Below, piece after piece: positions 41,836-49,641 of a DNA stretch of 64,000 nt (its first letter is position 1; each line of letters begins with the position of its first letter). This DNA is from Trebonia kvetii (GTDB lineage Bacteria > Actinomycetota > Actinomycetes > Streptosporangiales > Streptosporangiaceae), in assembly GCF_007827045.1 (NCBI RefSeq), contig NZ_RPFW01000002.1, positions 744,001 to 808,000 on the forward strand. Direction: 5' to 3'. The notes under the pieces are model-generated. The model did no database searches, had not been told where the DNA came from, and saw only the letters and a program-made list of their open reading frames with translations. The position numbers were made by a program, and so were the translations under genes.

Positions 41836-43593
41836 ATGGAGTCTGACGCCGGCAGCCTTCCGGATTTCCTGCCGCAGCTGCGGCTGGATGAGCTGCTGTC
41901 TGAGCTGCAGAGCAGGCTGCAAGCGGTGCTGGCAGCCAGGGACCAGATGCGCGGCCTGCTTGAGGCCGTCATCGCCATCAGTTCCGGGCTGGACCTGGAA
42001 ACGACGCTGCGGCGGATCGTGGAGACCGCGGTGCAGCTGGTGGACGCCACCTACGGGGCACTCGGGGTGATCGGCGACGGCAAGCGGCTGGCCCAGTTCA
42101 TCCCGGTAGGCCTGACCGAGGAGGAAATCGGCGCGATCGACCACTGGCCGGAAGGACACGGCCTCCTCGGCCTGCTGATCAAGGACCCCCAGCCGCTGCG
42201 GCTTTCCGCCATCTCGAGTCACGCCGAGTCGTCGGGGTTCCCCCAGGGGCATCCCGCCATGAAGTCGTTCCTCGGCGTCCCGGTTCGGGTGCGGGACGAG
42301 GTGTTCGGCAACCTCTACCTCACCAACAAGCGCGGCGGCGGTGAATTCACCGAGGATGACGAGGCGGTCCTGCTCGCGCTTGGCGCCGCGGCCGGGGTCG
42401 CGGTGGAGAACGCCCGGCTGTACGAGGCCGCCAGGCGCAGCCAGCGGTGGATCCAGGCGAGCGCCGAAATCACCACGGCGCTGCTGTCCGGCACGGAACC
42501 AGGCGACGTCCTCGCGCGCATCACGAACCAAGCACGCGACCTGTCAGATGCCGACATCGCGGTACTCGCACTTCCTGACGAGGACGGTCAGCGGCTGACG
42601 GTCGCCTACGCGGACGGTGACGGCGCGGGCGCCGTCAGCGGACTGGTCCTCCCCGCTGGCCGCTCACTGTCCGGGCAGGTGCTGGCGAGCGGCGAGTCGG
42701 TGACGAGCGCCGACTTCGCGGCCGACGAACGCGCGTCCACGGCAGCCCGTAGCGCGATGAGCCAGGTCGGGCCCGCTGTGTTGTTCCCGCTCGGCGGGCC
42801 GGGCAGCCGCCGTGGCGTGTTCACCATCGGCCGCCGTCACGGCAGGGAACCCTTCCCCGAGGCGGAGGCGGGCTTCGCATCCTCCTTCGCCGCGCAGGCC
42901 GGCGTCGCGCTCGAACTGGCGGCAAGCCGGGCCGAGGCGGAACGGCTGTCTGTCTACCAGGACAGGGACCGGATTGCCAGGGACCTGCACGACCTGGTCA
43001 TCCAGCGGCTGTACGCGACAGGCATGGCATTGCAGGGCACGATGCCGATGATCGGCAGGCCCGAGGTCGCCGATCGTGTCACCCGCGCGGTCGACGCCAT
43101 GGACGAGACCATCAAGGAGATCCGCGGTGCGATCTTCGCGCTTCAGGCCAGGGACCAGGACGTCCGGCGCGACCCGCACGGCGACATCGTCCGCCTGGTC
43201 GACGAGATGACGGCCATGCTGGGCTTCGCCCCCTCGCTGCGGCTCGGCGCCGGACTGCGCAGGCTCGGCAGCGGAGAGCTGGCCGAGCAGGCGCTGGTCG
43301 TGCTGCGCGAGGCCCTGTCGAACGTGGCCAGGCACGCGGACGCGAGCAGCGCGGACGTGACGATGGACGTGGACAAGGACGGATTCCTCCGCGTGGTCGT
43401 GACCGACAACGGCAGAGGCCTCCCCAAGGACGGCAGGCGCAGCGGCCTGCGCAATCTCACGGAGCGCGCGGCGGAATTCGGCGGCGACCTGCGGCTGGGC
43501 CCGGTCGAGCCCGGTGCTTCACGGCCCGGGACCAGGCTGGAGTGGCGGGTCCCGGCCGGCCGAGCAGGGCAGCCAGCCGCTGCTCAGGAATGA
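41836..43593 (+). CDS. DosS/DevS-type GAF-GAF histidine kinase
   Basis: 585 residues. First GAF domain (about 55-200) with the DosS-like stretch GHPAMKSFLGVPVRVRDEVF and GNLYLTNKRGG; the His in GHPAM (about 139) corresponds by pattern to the proximal haem ligand of mycobacterial DosS/DosT. Second GAF about 215-365. Dimerisation/phosphoacceptor box RIARDLHDLVIQRLYATGMALQ (His about 383) of the HisKA_3 class and a HATPase domain (VLREALSNVARHA, VTDNGRGLP, GLRNLTERA). Probable haem-based oxygen or redox sensor. No response regulator is adjacent; a DosR partner must lie elsewhere. GAGGAGG lies 8 bp before ATG. Its end overlaps the convergent PPOX gene by 10 bp. Confidence 0.9.
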   Translation: MESDAGSLPDFLPQLRLDELLSELQSRLQAVLAARDQMRGLLEAVIAISSGLDLETTLRRIVETAVQLVDATYGALGVIGDGKRLAQFIPVGLTEEEIGAIDHWPEGHGLLGLLIKDPQPLRLSAISSHAESSGFPQGHPAMKSFLGVPVRVRDEVFGNLYLTNKRGGGEFTEDDEAVLLALGAAAGVAVENARLYEAARRSQRWIQASAEITTALLSGTEPGDVLARITNQARDLSDADIAVLALPDEDGQRLTVAYADGDGAGAVSGLVLPAGRSLSGQVLASGESVTSADFAADERASTAARSAMSQVGPAVLFPLGGPGSRRGVFTIGRRHGREPFPEAEAGFASSFAAQAGVALELAASRAEAERLSVYQDRDRIARDLHDLVIQRLYATGMALQGTMPMIGRPEVADRVTRAVDAMDETIKEIRGAIFALQARDQDVRRDPHGDIVRLVDEMTAMLGFAPSLRLGAGLRRLGSGELAEQALVVLREALSNVARHADASSADVTMDVDKDGFLRVVVTDNGRGLPKDGRRSGLRNLTERAAEFGGDLRLGPVEPGASRPGTRLEWRVPAGRAGQPAAAQE

Positions 43594-44027
43594 CGCGCAC
43601 TGTCGTCCCCTGTCAACCGCTTGGCGGCGAGCCGCCGCCCGTCCACAATCGTCGGTGCGATGCGGATGAAGTGATCATGCTCCCCTGGACCCCACGGGTG
43701 AAGACCGACCCGCCGCAGACGGGTAATCTCCTCGCTGTCCACCACCGCCAGGGAGTACCCGACGATGGTCACGCTCCACCCCGCATGCGCGGCCATGTCC
43801 AGGCTGTCTACCTCGAAGGCCACCACCGCGCCGCGGGTCCCGGCGGCGAGCTTGCCACCGGAGTCCGTCCCGATGACGATGTCACCGTGGTCCAGCGCGA
43901 AGTTCACGAGCTCGACCGCGGGCAGCGCCTGCCGGGTATAGACGATCCTGCCCACGGCCACCAACCCCACCAGGCGCAGGCACTCATCCCGTGACAGGTC
44001 CTCCAGCGTTGTGCCGCTCATTTCCAT
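43584..44027 (-). CDS. PPOX-fold flavin/F420-type binding protein
   Basis: 147 residues, split-barrel PPOX-like fold: LVGLVAVGRIVYTRQALPAV, VNFALDHGDIVIGTDSGGK, VVAFEVDSLD, WSVTIVGYSLAV and HDHFIRIAPTIVDGRRL. Related to the C-terminal half of the protein at 509-1237. Relatives bind FMN or F420 and several mycobacterial ones are DosR-induced; the substrate is unknown. Start ATG 44025-44027 or the ATG two codons later. A DosR-like box is 35 bp upstream, which would suit a leaderless start at 44027. Confidence 0.83.
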   Translation of the reverse strand: MEMSGTTLEDLSRDECLRLVGLVAVGRIVYTRQALPAVELVNFALDHGDIVIGTDSGGKLAAGTRGAVVAFEVDSLDMAAHAGWSVTIVGYSLAVVDSEEITRLRRVGLHPWGPGEHDHFIRIAPTIVDGRRLAAKRLTGDDSARHS

Positions 44028-44062
44028 GCCATGAAGGATGCCTGTGACCGGGGCCTCAGCCG

Positions 44063-44077
44063 AGAGAACAAGGTCCT
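44063..44077 (-). promoter_or_regulatory. DosR-like box upstream of the PPOX gene
   Basis: Minus strand AGGACCTTGTTCTCT: left arm perfect, right arm weak. Near edge 35 bp from the start at 44027. Confidence 0.45.
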
Positions 44078-44159
44078 CAACTGACGGGCCCCCCGGCCGG
44101 CATGCCCGTGCGGTTCGTTCTCACGCACCCGCGCGGCGCGGGCAGCTTCTTCGTGACAC

Positions 44160-44204
44160 CGGACGTTAGTCCCGGTCATTGCGGGCCGATGGCCCTTGGG
44201 CCAG
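44160..44204 (+). promoter_or_regulatory. Two DosR-like boxes upstream of the USP-CBS operon
   Basis: CGGACGTTAGTCCCG (44160-44174), the copy closest to the mycobacterial form, and TGGCCCTTGGGCCAG (44190-44204), 30 bp apart start to start and 110 and 80 bp before the USP start at 44285. Confidence 0.6.
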
Positions 44205-44284
44205 GGGATGTGCGCCCCTGAACGCCGACGGCCTGACTGCCTAGCGTTACAAGTGCAGGAATGGGTCAGCGTAGGGAGAAGAAG

Positions 44285-44719
44285 ATGCCAGGGATCATTG
44301 TCGGTATCGACGGATCAGGCCATGCACGTGATGCCCTTGAGTGGGCCGTCAACGAGGCGGCGATCCGGCACACGCCGCTCACCGTCCTTACCGTCAACCA
44401 GACGGTTACCGGATGGGGCGTCCCCATGTCCTATCCGGGAGACGAGGAACTCATGGAGAAGGCACGCAAGGCCGCCGAGGAAGAGACCGAAGTCGTGCTT
44501 GAGAAGATCGCCGCAGAATCAAGGCCATCGGTGACCGTCAAGGCCGTCACCGGCCTGCCGGGCGAGGCACTCATGAACGCCGCCGCCGACGCGGACATGA
44601 TCGTCGTCGGTTCCCGCGGCGCCGGCGGATTCAAGCGCCTGCTGATGGGTTCGGTCAGCACGCAGGTCACCCATCATGCCCACTGCCCCGTCGTGGTCAT
44701 CCCGGCGGACAGGGACTAA
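44285..44719 (+). CDS. Single-domain universal stress protein
   Basis: 144 residues. IIVGIDGSGHARDALEWAV at the start and the ATP-binding loop VVGSRGAGGFKRLLMGSVSTQ (about 110) place it in the ATP-binding UspA class. Closely related to the USP at 45513-45950 (shared HHAHCPVVVIPAD ending), so these two are recent paralogues flanking the CBS gene. GGGAG lies 6 bp before ATG. The CBS gene follows after 27 bp. Confidence 0.92.
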   Translation: MPGIIVGIDGSGHARDALEWAVNEAAIRHTPLTVLTVNQTVTGWGVPMSYPGDEELMEKARKAAEEETEVVLEKIAAESRPSVTVKAVTGLPGEALMNAAADADMIVVGSRGAGGFKRLLMGSVSTQVTHHAHCPVVVIPADRD

Positions 44720-44746
44720 CTGGCATAGCGCCGCAGGAGGCCAGCC

Positions 44747-45430
44747 ATGAACGCCACCGTGAAAGACGTGATGAGCACGCACGTGATCGCCATCAGGGAG
44801 AACGCCTCGTTCAAGGAGATAGCGACCAGGCTGCGCGAGCACGCGGTCAGCGCCTTCCCCGTCATTGACAAGGAAGGCAGGGTCATCGGAGTGGTCTCCG
44901 AAGCCGACCTGCTCCCCAAGGAGGCGCTTGAGGGCGACGTCCCCAGCGTGCTCCACAGCCTCGGGCACCGCCGCGAGGAATCCAAGATCACCGCTACCAC
45001 CGCGGCGGACCTGATGACCAAGCCCGCGGTGACGATCGGCCCCGACGAGCCGGTCTCCCACGCCGCCCGCCTCATGTACTCGCATCGGGTGAAGCGGCTT
45101 CCCGTCACCGGCAAGGACGGACAGCTGATCGGCATCGTCACCCGCTCCGACGCGCTGAGCGTGTACAGCCGGCCCGACACGGACATACATCACGAGGTCA
45201 CCAAGGATCTCATCCTCGGCACCTTCCTCTGCGACCCGGCCTCGTTCAAGGTCACTGTCAAGGACGGCATCGTGACCATCGAGGGAACACCGGAAACCGC
45301 CTGGGTCGGCCGCGACATCGTCGACGCCGTCCGGCATGTCGATGGTGTCGTCTCCGTACACGACCGGCTCAGCTATCCCCCCTCGAACACGCCTTACTAC
45401 AGCAGTGGCGTCCCCAGCGGGCTCTTCTGA
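44747..45430 (+). CDS. CBS-pair protein with C-terminal BON domain
   Basis: 227 residues. Two CBS motifs (VKDVMSTHVIAIRENASFKEI at the start and AADLMTKPAVTIGPDEPVSHA at about 85) form an adenosine-nucleotide-binding Bateman module; the end (about 152-215) is a BON domain (FKVTVKDGIVTIEGTPET). M. tuberculosis Hrp1, a CBS protein, is one of the strongest DosR targets, but lacks BON. Probable energy or redox sensor; partner unknown. Second gene of the USP operon, ended by the terminator at 45458. Confidence 0.9.
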   Translation: MNATVKDVMSTHVIAIRENASFKEIATRLREHAVSAFPVIDKEGRVIGVVSEADLLPKEALEGDVPSVLHSLGHRREESKITATTAADLMTKPAVTIGPDEPVSHAARLMYSHRVKRLPVTGKDGQLIGIVTRSDALSVYSRPDTDIHHEVTKDLILGTFLCDPASFKVTVKDGIVTIEGTPETAWVGRDIVDAVRHVDGVVSVHDRLSYPPSNTPYYSSGVPSGLF

Positions 45431-45457
45431 CCCCGCACCGGGCGACTTGCTCGCATA

Positions 45458-45491
45458 GAAGGGGCGGCGGTGACTTCACCGCCGCCCCTTC
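45458..45491. terminator. Bidirectional intrinsic terminator
   Basis: GAAGGGGCGGCGGTGA (45458-45473) and its exact reverse complement (45476-45491) around two bases, a 16-bp stem with A/T ends, between the convergent CBS (stop 45430) and USP (stop 45513) genes. Confidence 0.85.
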
Positions 45492-45512
45492 TTGCGGGCT
45501 GTGCGGATCGCT

Positions 45513-45950
45513 TCACCGGTCATCCGCCGGGATCACGACCACTGGGCAGTGCGCGTGGTGAGTTACCTGGTAGCTGACCGACCCCATGACAAGCCTGGCG
45601 AAGCCGCCGGCCCCCCGCGATCCGAGCACGATCAGGTCTGCGCGTTTGCCGGCGACCAGGAGCTCCTCGGCAGGCGAACCGGACACGGCGTTGATATTGA
45701 CCTGCGGCGGAGTGCCCTCCCCCAGTCGGTCGATCACCTTGTCCGTCTGCTCGCGCGCCGCGTCGCGGATCCGGACGGTCATCGCGTGATCCTCGGGGTA
45801 ACTGACCGCACTGCCCCAATGGCTGATGACAGGCTGGTGCACGGCGATGACCGTCAGGGGCACTTGGCGAAGTCCCGCCTCGCGCACGGCCCACTCCAGC
45901 GCCCGCTCGGAATGGCCGGAGCCGTCGATTCCGACAACGATTCCCGACAT
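45513..45950 (-). CDS. Single-domain universal stress protein
   Basis: 145 residues. IVVGIDGSGHSERALEWAV and VLGSRGAGGFARLVMGSVSYQ define an ATP-binding USP; very similar to the one at 44285. ATG 45948-45950 is preferred: GAGGGAG lies 9 bp upstream and the start then matches the paralogue; ATG 45959 would sit on top of the ribosome site. A DosR-like box lies at 46057-46071. Confidence 0.9.
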   Translation of the reverse strand: MSGIVVGIDGSGHSERALEWAVREAGLRQVPLTVIAVHQPVISHWGSAVSYPEDHAMTVRIRDAAREQTDKVIDRLGEGTPPQVNINAVSGSPAEELLVAGKRADLIVLGSRGAGGFARLVMGSVSYQVTHHAHCPVVVIPADDR

Positions 45951-46056
45951 GTCTCCCATCTCCCTCTGGCACGCGGCTTCTGCTGACTTGCCGCATCGGC
46001 ACTCTCGACGCTAGGCCTGCCTCGAGTGCAGGTCAGGAGCAATTCGTCCCGGAGTG

Positions 46057-46071
46057 CGGAACAAAGGGCCC
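46057..46071 (-). promoter_or_regulatory. DosR-like box upstream of the minus-strand USP gene
   Basis: Minus strand GGGCCCTTTGTTCCG, 106 bp before the start at 45950. A weaker, off-register copy (GGGACGAATTGCTCC) lies at 46036-46050. This is the last recognisable box in the window. Confidence 0.45.
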
Positions 46072-46096
46072 ACCCAGGGGACGGCTATCGAACGCG

Positions 46097-46942
46097 TCAT
46101 GCGTCGCGGTATTTCAGCACCAGCGAGCCGAGAACAAGAGCGCCGGCCGCCCAGAGGGCGACGACGCCGAGGCCCTGCCACGGGGTGAGCGGCAGGTTGT
46201 TCAGCCCGATTGTGGCCTGGGCGTCCAGGCCGGCGGGCAGCGGGCCGGTCTGGTCCAGATGCCGGCTGAGGGGCGGATTGGAGACGAGAGCCGCGGCGAT
46301 CGGGAAGAGGTACAGCAAACCGAGCACTAGGCCGATCGCTGCCGCTGAGTCGCGTACCGCGGCGGCGACCCCCAGGCTGAGCAGGGCGATGAGCGTCAGG
46401 TAGAAGACCGCGCCGACGGCGGCCCGCAGGTCGGTGGCCGAGGTGAGTGACGGGTACCCGTGCGCGGGAGTGAACCCGTCGCCCGGGAGGATCAGCCGGC
46501 CGGCGAGCGCGGAGCCGGCCACCGCCATGGTCGAGGCGATGAGCGCCGGAGCGGTGAGCACCGCGGCCTTGGCGAAGAACCATGTCAGCCGCCGGGGCAT
46601 CGCGGTCAGCGACAGCTTGATCATCCCGGTGCTGTACTCGTTTCCGATGGCCAGCACTCCTGCGACCGCGATCACCGCCTGGCCCAGGTAGATCCCGGTG
46701 AAGCTCACCTGCGCCGGATCGATGCCGCAGGCGGCCGACTGGCACTGGGCCGCGCTGGTCGCCGCCGCCCCGACGGTGACGGTCAGCGCGACGACCCCGG
46801 CAAGCAGCCACCACGGCTCGGCCACGGTGCGGTACTTGGTCCACTCTGCACGCAGGGCAAGCAGGGCAGCGCGCCGGGAGGCGGCGTCCGAGGCACCGCT
46901 CGACGGGTAACGCGGCGGAGCGGTCCGCGCCGCGAGGCTCAT
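46097..46942 (-). CDS. ABC-2 type transporter permease
   Basis: 281 residues, six membrane helices. It begins with LRAEWTKYRTVAEPWWLLAGV, the cytoplasmic start typical of actinobacterial ABC-2 permeases, and has AIGNEYSTGMIKLSLTAMPRR (about 102). Start ATG 46940-46942 overlaps the stop of the partner permease (ATGA). Part of a three-gene exporter with 46939-48543 and 48540-49487; substrate unknown, often antimicrobial peptides or lipids. Confidence 0.85.
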   Translation of the reverse strand: MSLAARTAPPRYPSSGASDAASRRAALLALRAEWTKYRTVAEPWWLLAGVVALTVTVGAAATSAAQCQSAACGIDPAQVSFTGIYLGQAVIAVAGVLAIGNEYSTGMIKLSLTAMPRRLTWFFAKAAVLTAPALIASTMAVAGSALAGRLILPGDGFTPAHGYPSLTSATDLRAAVGAVFYLTLIALLSLGVAAAVRDSAAAIGLVLGLLYLFPIAAALVSNPPLSRHLDQTGPLPAGLDAQATIGLNNLPLTPWQGLGVVALWAAGALVLGSLVLKYRDA

Positions 46943-48543
46943 GCGTCTCTCCGGCCCAGCAGGAAGAAGGCAAGCGTCAGCGCGGCGGCCGCCCAGCCGC
47001 ACTCCACCGCCAGTCCGGCCCACGGCGGATAAGGGTAGTAGCCCTCGTCCGGCCGGTAGATGGCGATGAGCTGGTAAAACCGCGGAACCGCCTGTTGTAC
47101 GGACAGGGCGGAGGCCGGGGTGATCAGGAGCGGCCACCGCGGCCCACTGCCGTCCGGGCCTCGCAGCGGGCCGAGGGCGAACAGATACGGGACGATCATC
47201 ACCGCGATCACCAGGGTGATCGCCGTCGCGCTGCGCCGCACGACGGTGCCGATCGCGAGTGCGAGCACCGCGGCGACGGCGAGCAGCGCCCCGGTGCCGA
47301 CGACCATCCGTGCCTCGGTGAGCGGCGGTACCGGCCATTGCAGGCCGCCGCCCCGGCGCAGCAGGGGCGCGCCGACGGCGAGCGCGGCAGTCGCGGCGAC
47401 CACCCCGGCGACGAAACCGGCCGCGCCGATCACGACAGCCTTGGCGGCGAGCAGTCGGCCGCGATGGGGTGCGGCGGTCAGCGAAACGCGGATCAGCCCG
47501 CGCCGGTGCTCGGCGGTGATGAACATCGCGGCCACCACGATCAGCGGGATCAGCCCGAAGAACGTCCCGGCCAGCGCCCGCTGGAGGGACTGGCCGCTTC
47601 CGCTGTACGCGTTTCCCGCGGCCGGGCCGATGTCGCCGTAGCCGGCTACGGTGACCGTGCCGGCGCTCTGTCGGAGCGTGCCGGGTGCCGGCACGCCGCC
47701 CGCGCCGAGTACGCCGCCCACGTTGGTGCCCGTCCATCCGGTAGCGGGCCAGGAGAGCCCGATGTGCCGGAAGACGCCCGTGGCCATCGCGCCGAAATTG
47801 CCGTTGACCGAGGACCCGGCGGCGAAGAGCCCTGCCTGCACGGTGGCGGTCAGCCCTGGGAGGTTCGCGGTGCCGACCAGCGTCCAGCGGGTGCCGTCGG
47901 CCGAGTCGTACCCGGTGACGCTGCCGCCGTCCCTCACCAGCCGCAGCCAGCGCGGCGCGGACGCGGTCGCGGACGCGCCGCCGGCCACGCCCGGTGTGTC
48001 GTTAACGTAGTCCCATTGCATCCGCACGCCGTTGGACCCAGTGACCATCATCGCCGCGTAGGCCGAGCCCTGTGACGTGTTCTCCTTGATGATGATCCCG
48101 GCCTTGGACCACGGCTGCAGGCCGGAGCCGATCTGCGGCTCGTCCAGTCTGCTGCCGGCCGGGGCCGCGGGGACCTGGCCGGTCAGCGACGTCACCTGCA
48201 CGGTGATCGTGCCGTTCCCCGTCACGGGCTGGTGCGCGAAATAGAACGCGTCGATGACCGGCTCACCGCCTGGCCCAATCGGCTGCGCGGCACACGCGAC
48301 CGCGTCGCCGGTCCCGCTAGACATGCCGGTCGCGCTCGACATGCCGCCGGTCGCGGCGCACCCGCCGCTGACGTCCGTGCCGAGAAACGCGAAGGCGGTT
48401 ATCAAAACCATCGTGAGAAGTACCGCGATCACCCAGCCGCGCACGGTGCGGAACTTGGTCCACTCGGCGTGCACCAGGTACCAGAAGCTTTCCCGCTCGC
48501 GGGTTACCGGGGAGCGGCGCGGCGTCACGGTCCCCGTCGTCAT
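46939..48543 (-). CDS. ABC-2 permease with a large extracytoplasmic beta-sandwich insert
   Basis: 534 residues, nearly twice its partner. After the first membrane helix (VRGWVIAVLLTMVLITAFAFLG, about 33-55) there is an extracytoplasmic domain of roughly 250 residues with DUF1349/concanavalin-like features (GSRLDEPQIGSGLQPWSKAGIIIKE read in parts, MQWDYVND, APRWLRLVRDG, AGLFAAGSS). Then the other membrane helices follow, including FITAEHRRGLIRVSLTAAP. The insert may bind a ligand or glycan outside the cell. Stop and start overlap neighbours on both sides. Confidence 0.82.
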   Translation of the reverse strand: MTTGTVTPRRSPVTRERESFWYLVHAEWTKFRTVRGWVIAVLLTMVLITAFAFLGTDVSGGCAATGGMSSATGMSSGTGDAVACAAQPIGPGGEPVIDAFYFAHQPVTGNGTITVQVTSLTGQVPAAPAGSRLDEPQIGSGLQPWSKAGIIIKENTSQGSAYAAMMVTGSNGVRMQWDYVNDTPGVAGGASATASAPRWLRLVRDGGSVTGYDSADGTRWTLVGTANLPGLTATVQAGLFAAGSSVNGNFGAMATGVFRHIGLSWPATGWTGTNVGGVLGAGGVPAPGTLRQSAGTVTVAGYGDIGPAAGNAYSGSGQSLQRALAGTFFGLIPLIVVAAMFITAEHRRGLIRVSLTAAPHRGRLLAAKAVVIGAAGFVAGVVAATAALAVGAPLLRRGGGLQWPVPPLTEARMVVGTGALLAVAAVLALAIGTVVRRSATAITLVIAVMIVPYLFALGPLRGPDGSGPRWPLLITPASALSVQQAVPRFYQLIAIYRPDEGYYPYPPWAGLAVECGWAAAALTLAFFLLGRRDA

Positions 48544-49487
48544 GACGTCGCCTCCGCCCGGTACTCGACGCTCTCCCGTGTTAGTTCCATGTAGGCCTCT
48601 TCGAGGGTGGCCCGGTGGGCGGTGACCTCGCTGAAGGGGATCGCGTGGGCGGCGAGTGTAGCCACAACCCGTTCTGAGGAAAGATTTGAGATTGTCAGCA
48701 CGCCGGGCCCGGCGGCGGTGACCTCAGCCCCGGCACCGGCGAGCACGGTCACCGCGTCGGCCGGCGCACTGGTGCGCAGCGTGATGCGGTTGCCTGATGC
48801 GGCGGCGATGAGATCGGTCACGGAGGTGTCAGCGATCACCGCGCCGCGGCCGACGACGACCAGGTGGCCGGCCCCATCTTCGGTCAGCAGAGCCTGCAGT
48901 TCGCTCATCAGGTGGCTGGAGACCAGGACCGCGCGGCCCTGCGCCGCGAGCGATCGCAGGAAGCCCTTCATCCAGACGATGCCCTCGGGGTCCATGCCGT
49001 TGAACGGCTCGTCGAAGATCAGTACCGCCGGGTCGCCGAGCAGCGCGGCGGCGATGCCGAGCCGCTGCCGCATGCCGAGGGAGTACCCGCCGGCCTTGCG
49101 GCGGGCGGCGGACTCCAGGCCGGCCAGCGCGATCACCTCATCGACCCGGGCGGCGCTGAGGCCCTGGGAGTGGGCGAGCCACAGCAGGTGGTTGCGCGCG
49201 CGACGGCTCGGCTGCAGCGCCCCGGCGTCAAGCAGCGTGCCGACATGGCGCATCGGGTTCTTCAACGAGCGGTACGGCCGGCCGCCGATGGTGGCCGAGC
49301 CGGCGTCGGGTGCGTCCAGGCCGACAACGACGCGCATGGTGGTCGACTTGCCGGCGCCGTTCGGCCCGACGAAGCCCGTCACCTGGCCGGGCCGGACCGT
49401 GAACGTCATCCCGTCCAGCGCCTGCACCGGACCGAACCGCTTGCACAGTCCGTCAATCTCGATGGTCGCGTTCATGGGAAAGAACAT
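48540..49487 (-). CDS. ABC transporter ATP-binding protein
   Basis: 315 residues. Walker A GFVGPNGAGKSTTMR (about 38), signature YSLGMRQRLGIAAALLGDP, Walker B VLIFDEPFNGMDPEG, H-loop SSHLMSE. It powers the two permeases downstream. Start is ATG 49485-49487 or ATG 49473-49475 four codons later (MNATIEIDGLCKRFG), the latter being the more usual family beginning. Divergent from the two-component system, which probably controls it. Confidence 0.88.
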   Translation of the reverse strand: MFFPMNATIEIDGLCKRFGPVQALDGMTFTVRPGQVTGFVGPNGAGKSTTMRVVVGLDAPDAGSATIGGRPYRSLKNPMRHVGTLLDAGALQPSRRARNHLLWLAHSQGLSAARVDEVIALAGLESAARRKAGGYSLGMRQRLGIAAALLGDPAVLIFDEPFNGMDPEGIVWMKGFLRSLAAQGRAVLVSSHLMSELQALLTEDGAGHLVVVGRGAVIADTSVTDLIAAASGNRITLRTSAPADAVTVLAGAGAEVTAAGPGVLTISNLSSERVVATLAAHAIPFSEVTAHRATLEEAYMELTRESVEYRAEATS

Positions 49488-49514
49488 GCCGCAGCCCTGG
49501 CGTGCGGCGCGTCG

Positions 49515-49574
49515 GCCCGCGGGCAGATCCGCGCAGTCCCGCGATCCGCCCGCGGGTGTATGCCCGCGGGCAGA
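49515..49574. repeat. Three GCCCGCGGG palindromic repeats in the ABC/two-component promoter
   Basis: GCCCGCGGGCAGA at 49515-49527, GCCCGCGGGTG at 49548-49558 and GCCCGCGGGCAGA again at 49562-49574. The first and third are identical over 13 bases. They stand in the divergent promoter between the exporter and its sensor kinase, so they are candidate operator sites for the NarL-type regulator (50712-51407). Confidence 0.45.
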
Positions 49575-49641
49575 CGACCCGGTGCGAGGCGGGGGTTACG
49601 ATCGCTGCGATGAGCTTGACCCCGGCGAACTGGAGGCACCC

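Noticed and set aside
46036..46050. GGGACGAATTGCTCC as an additional DosR-like box
   Set aside because: Arms are one base out of register; noted only as weak.
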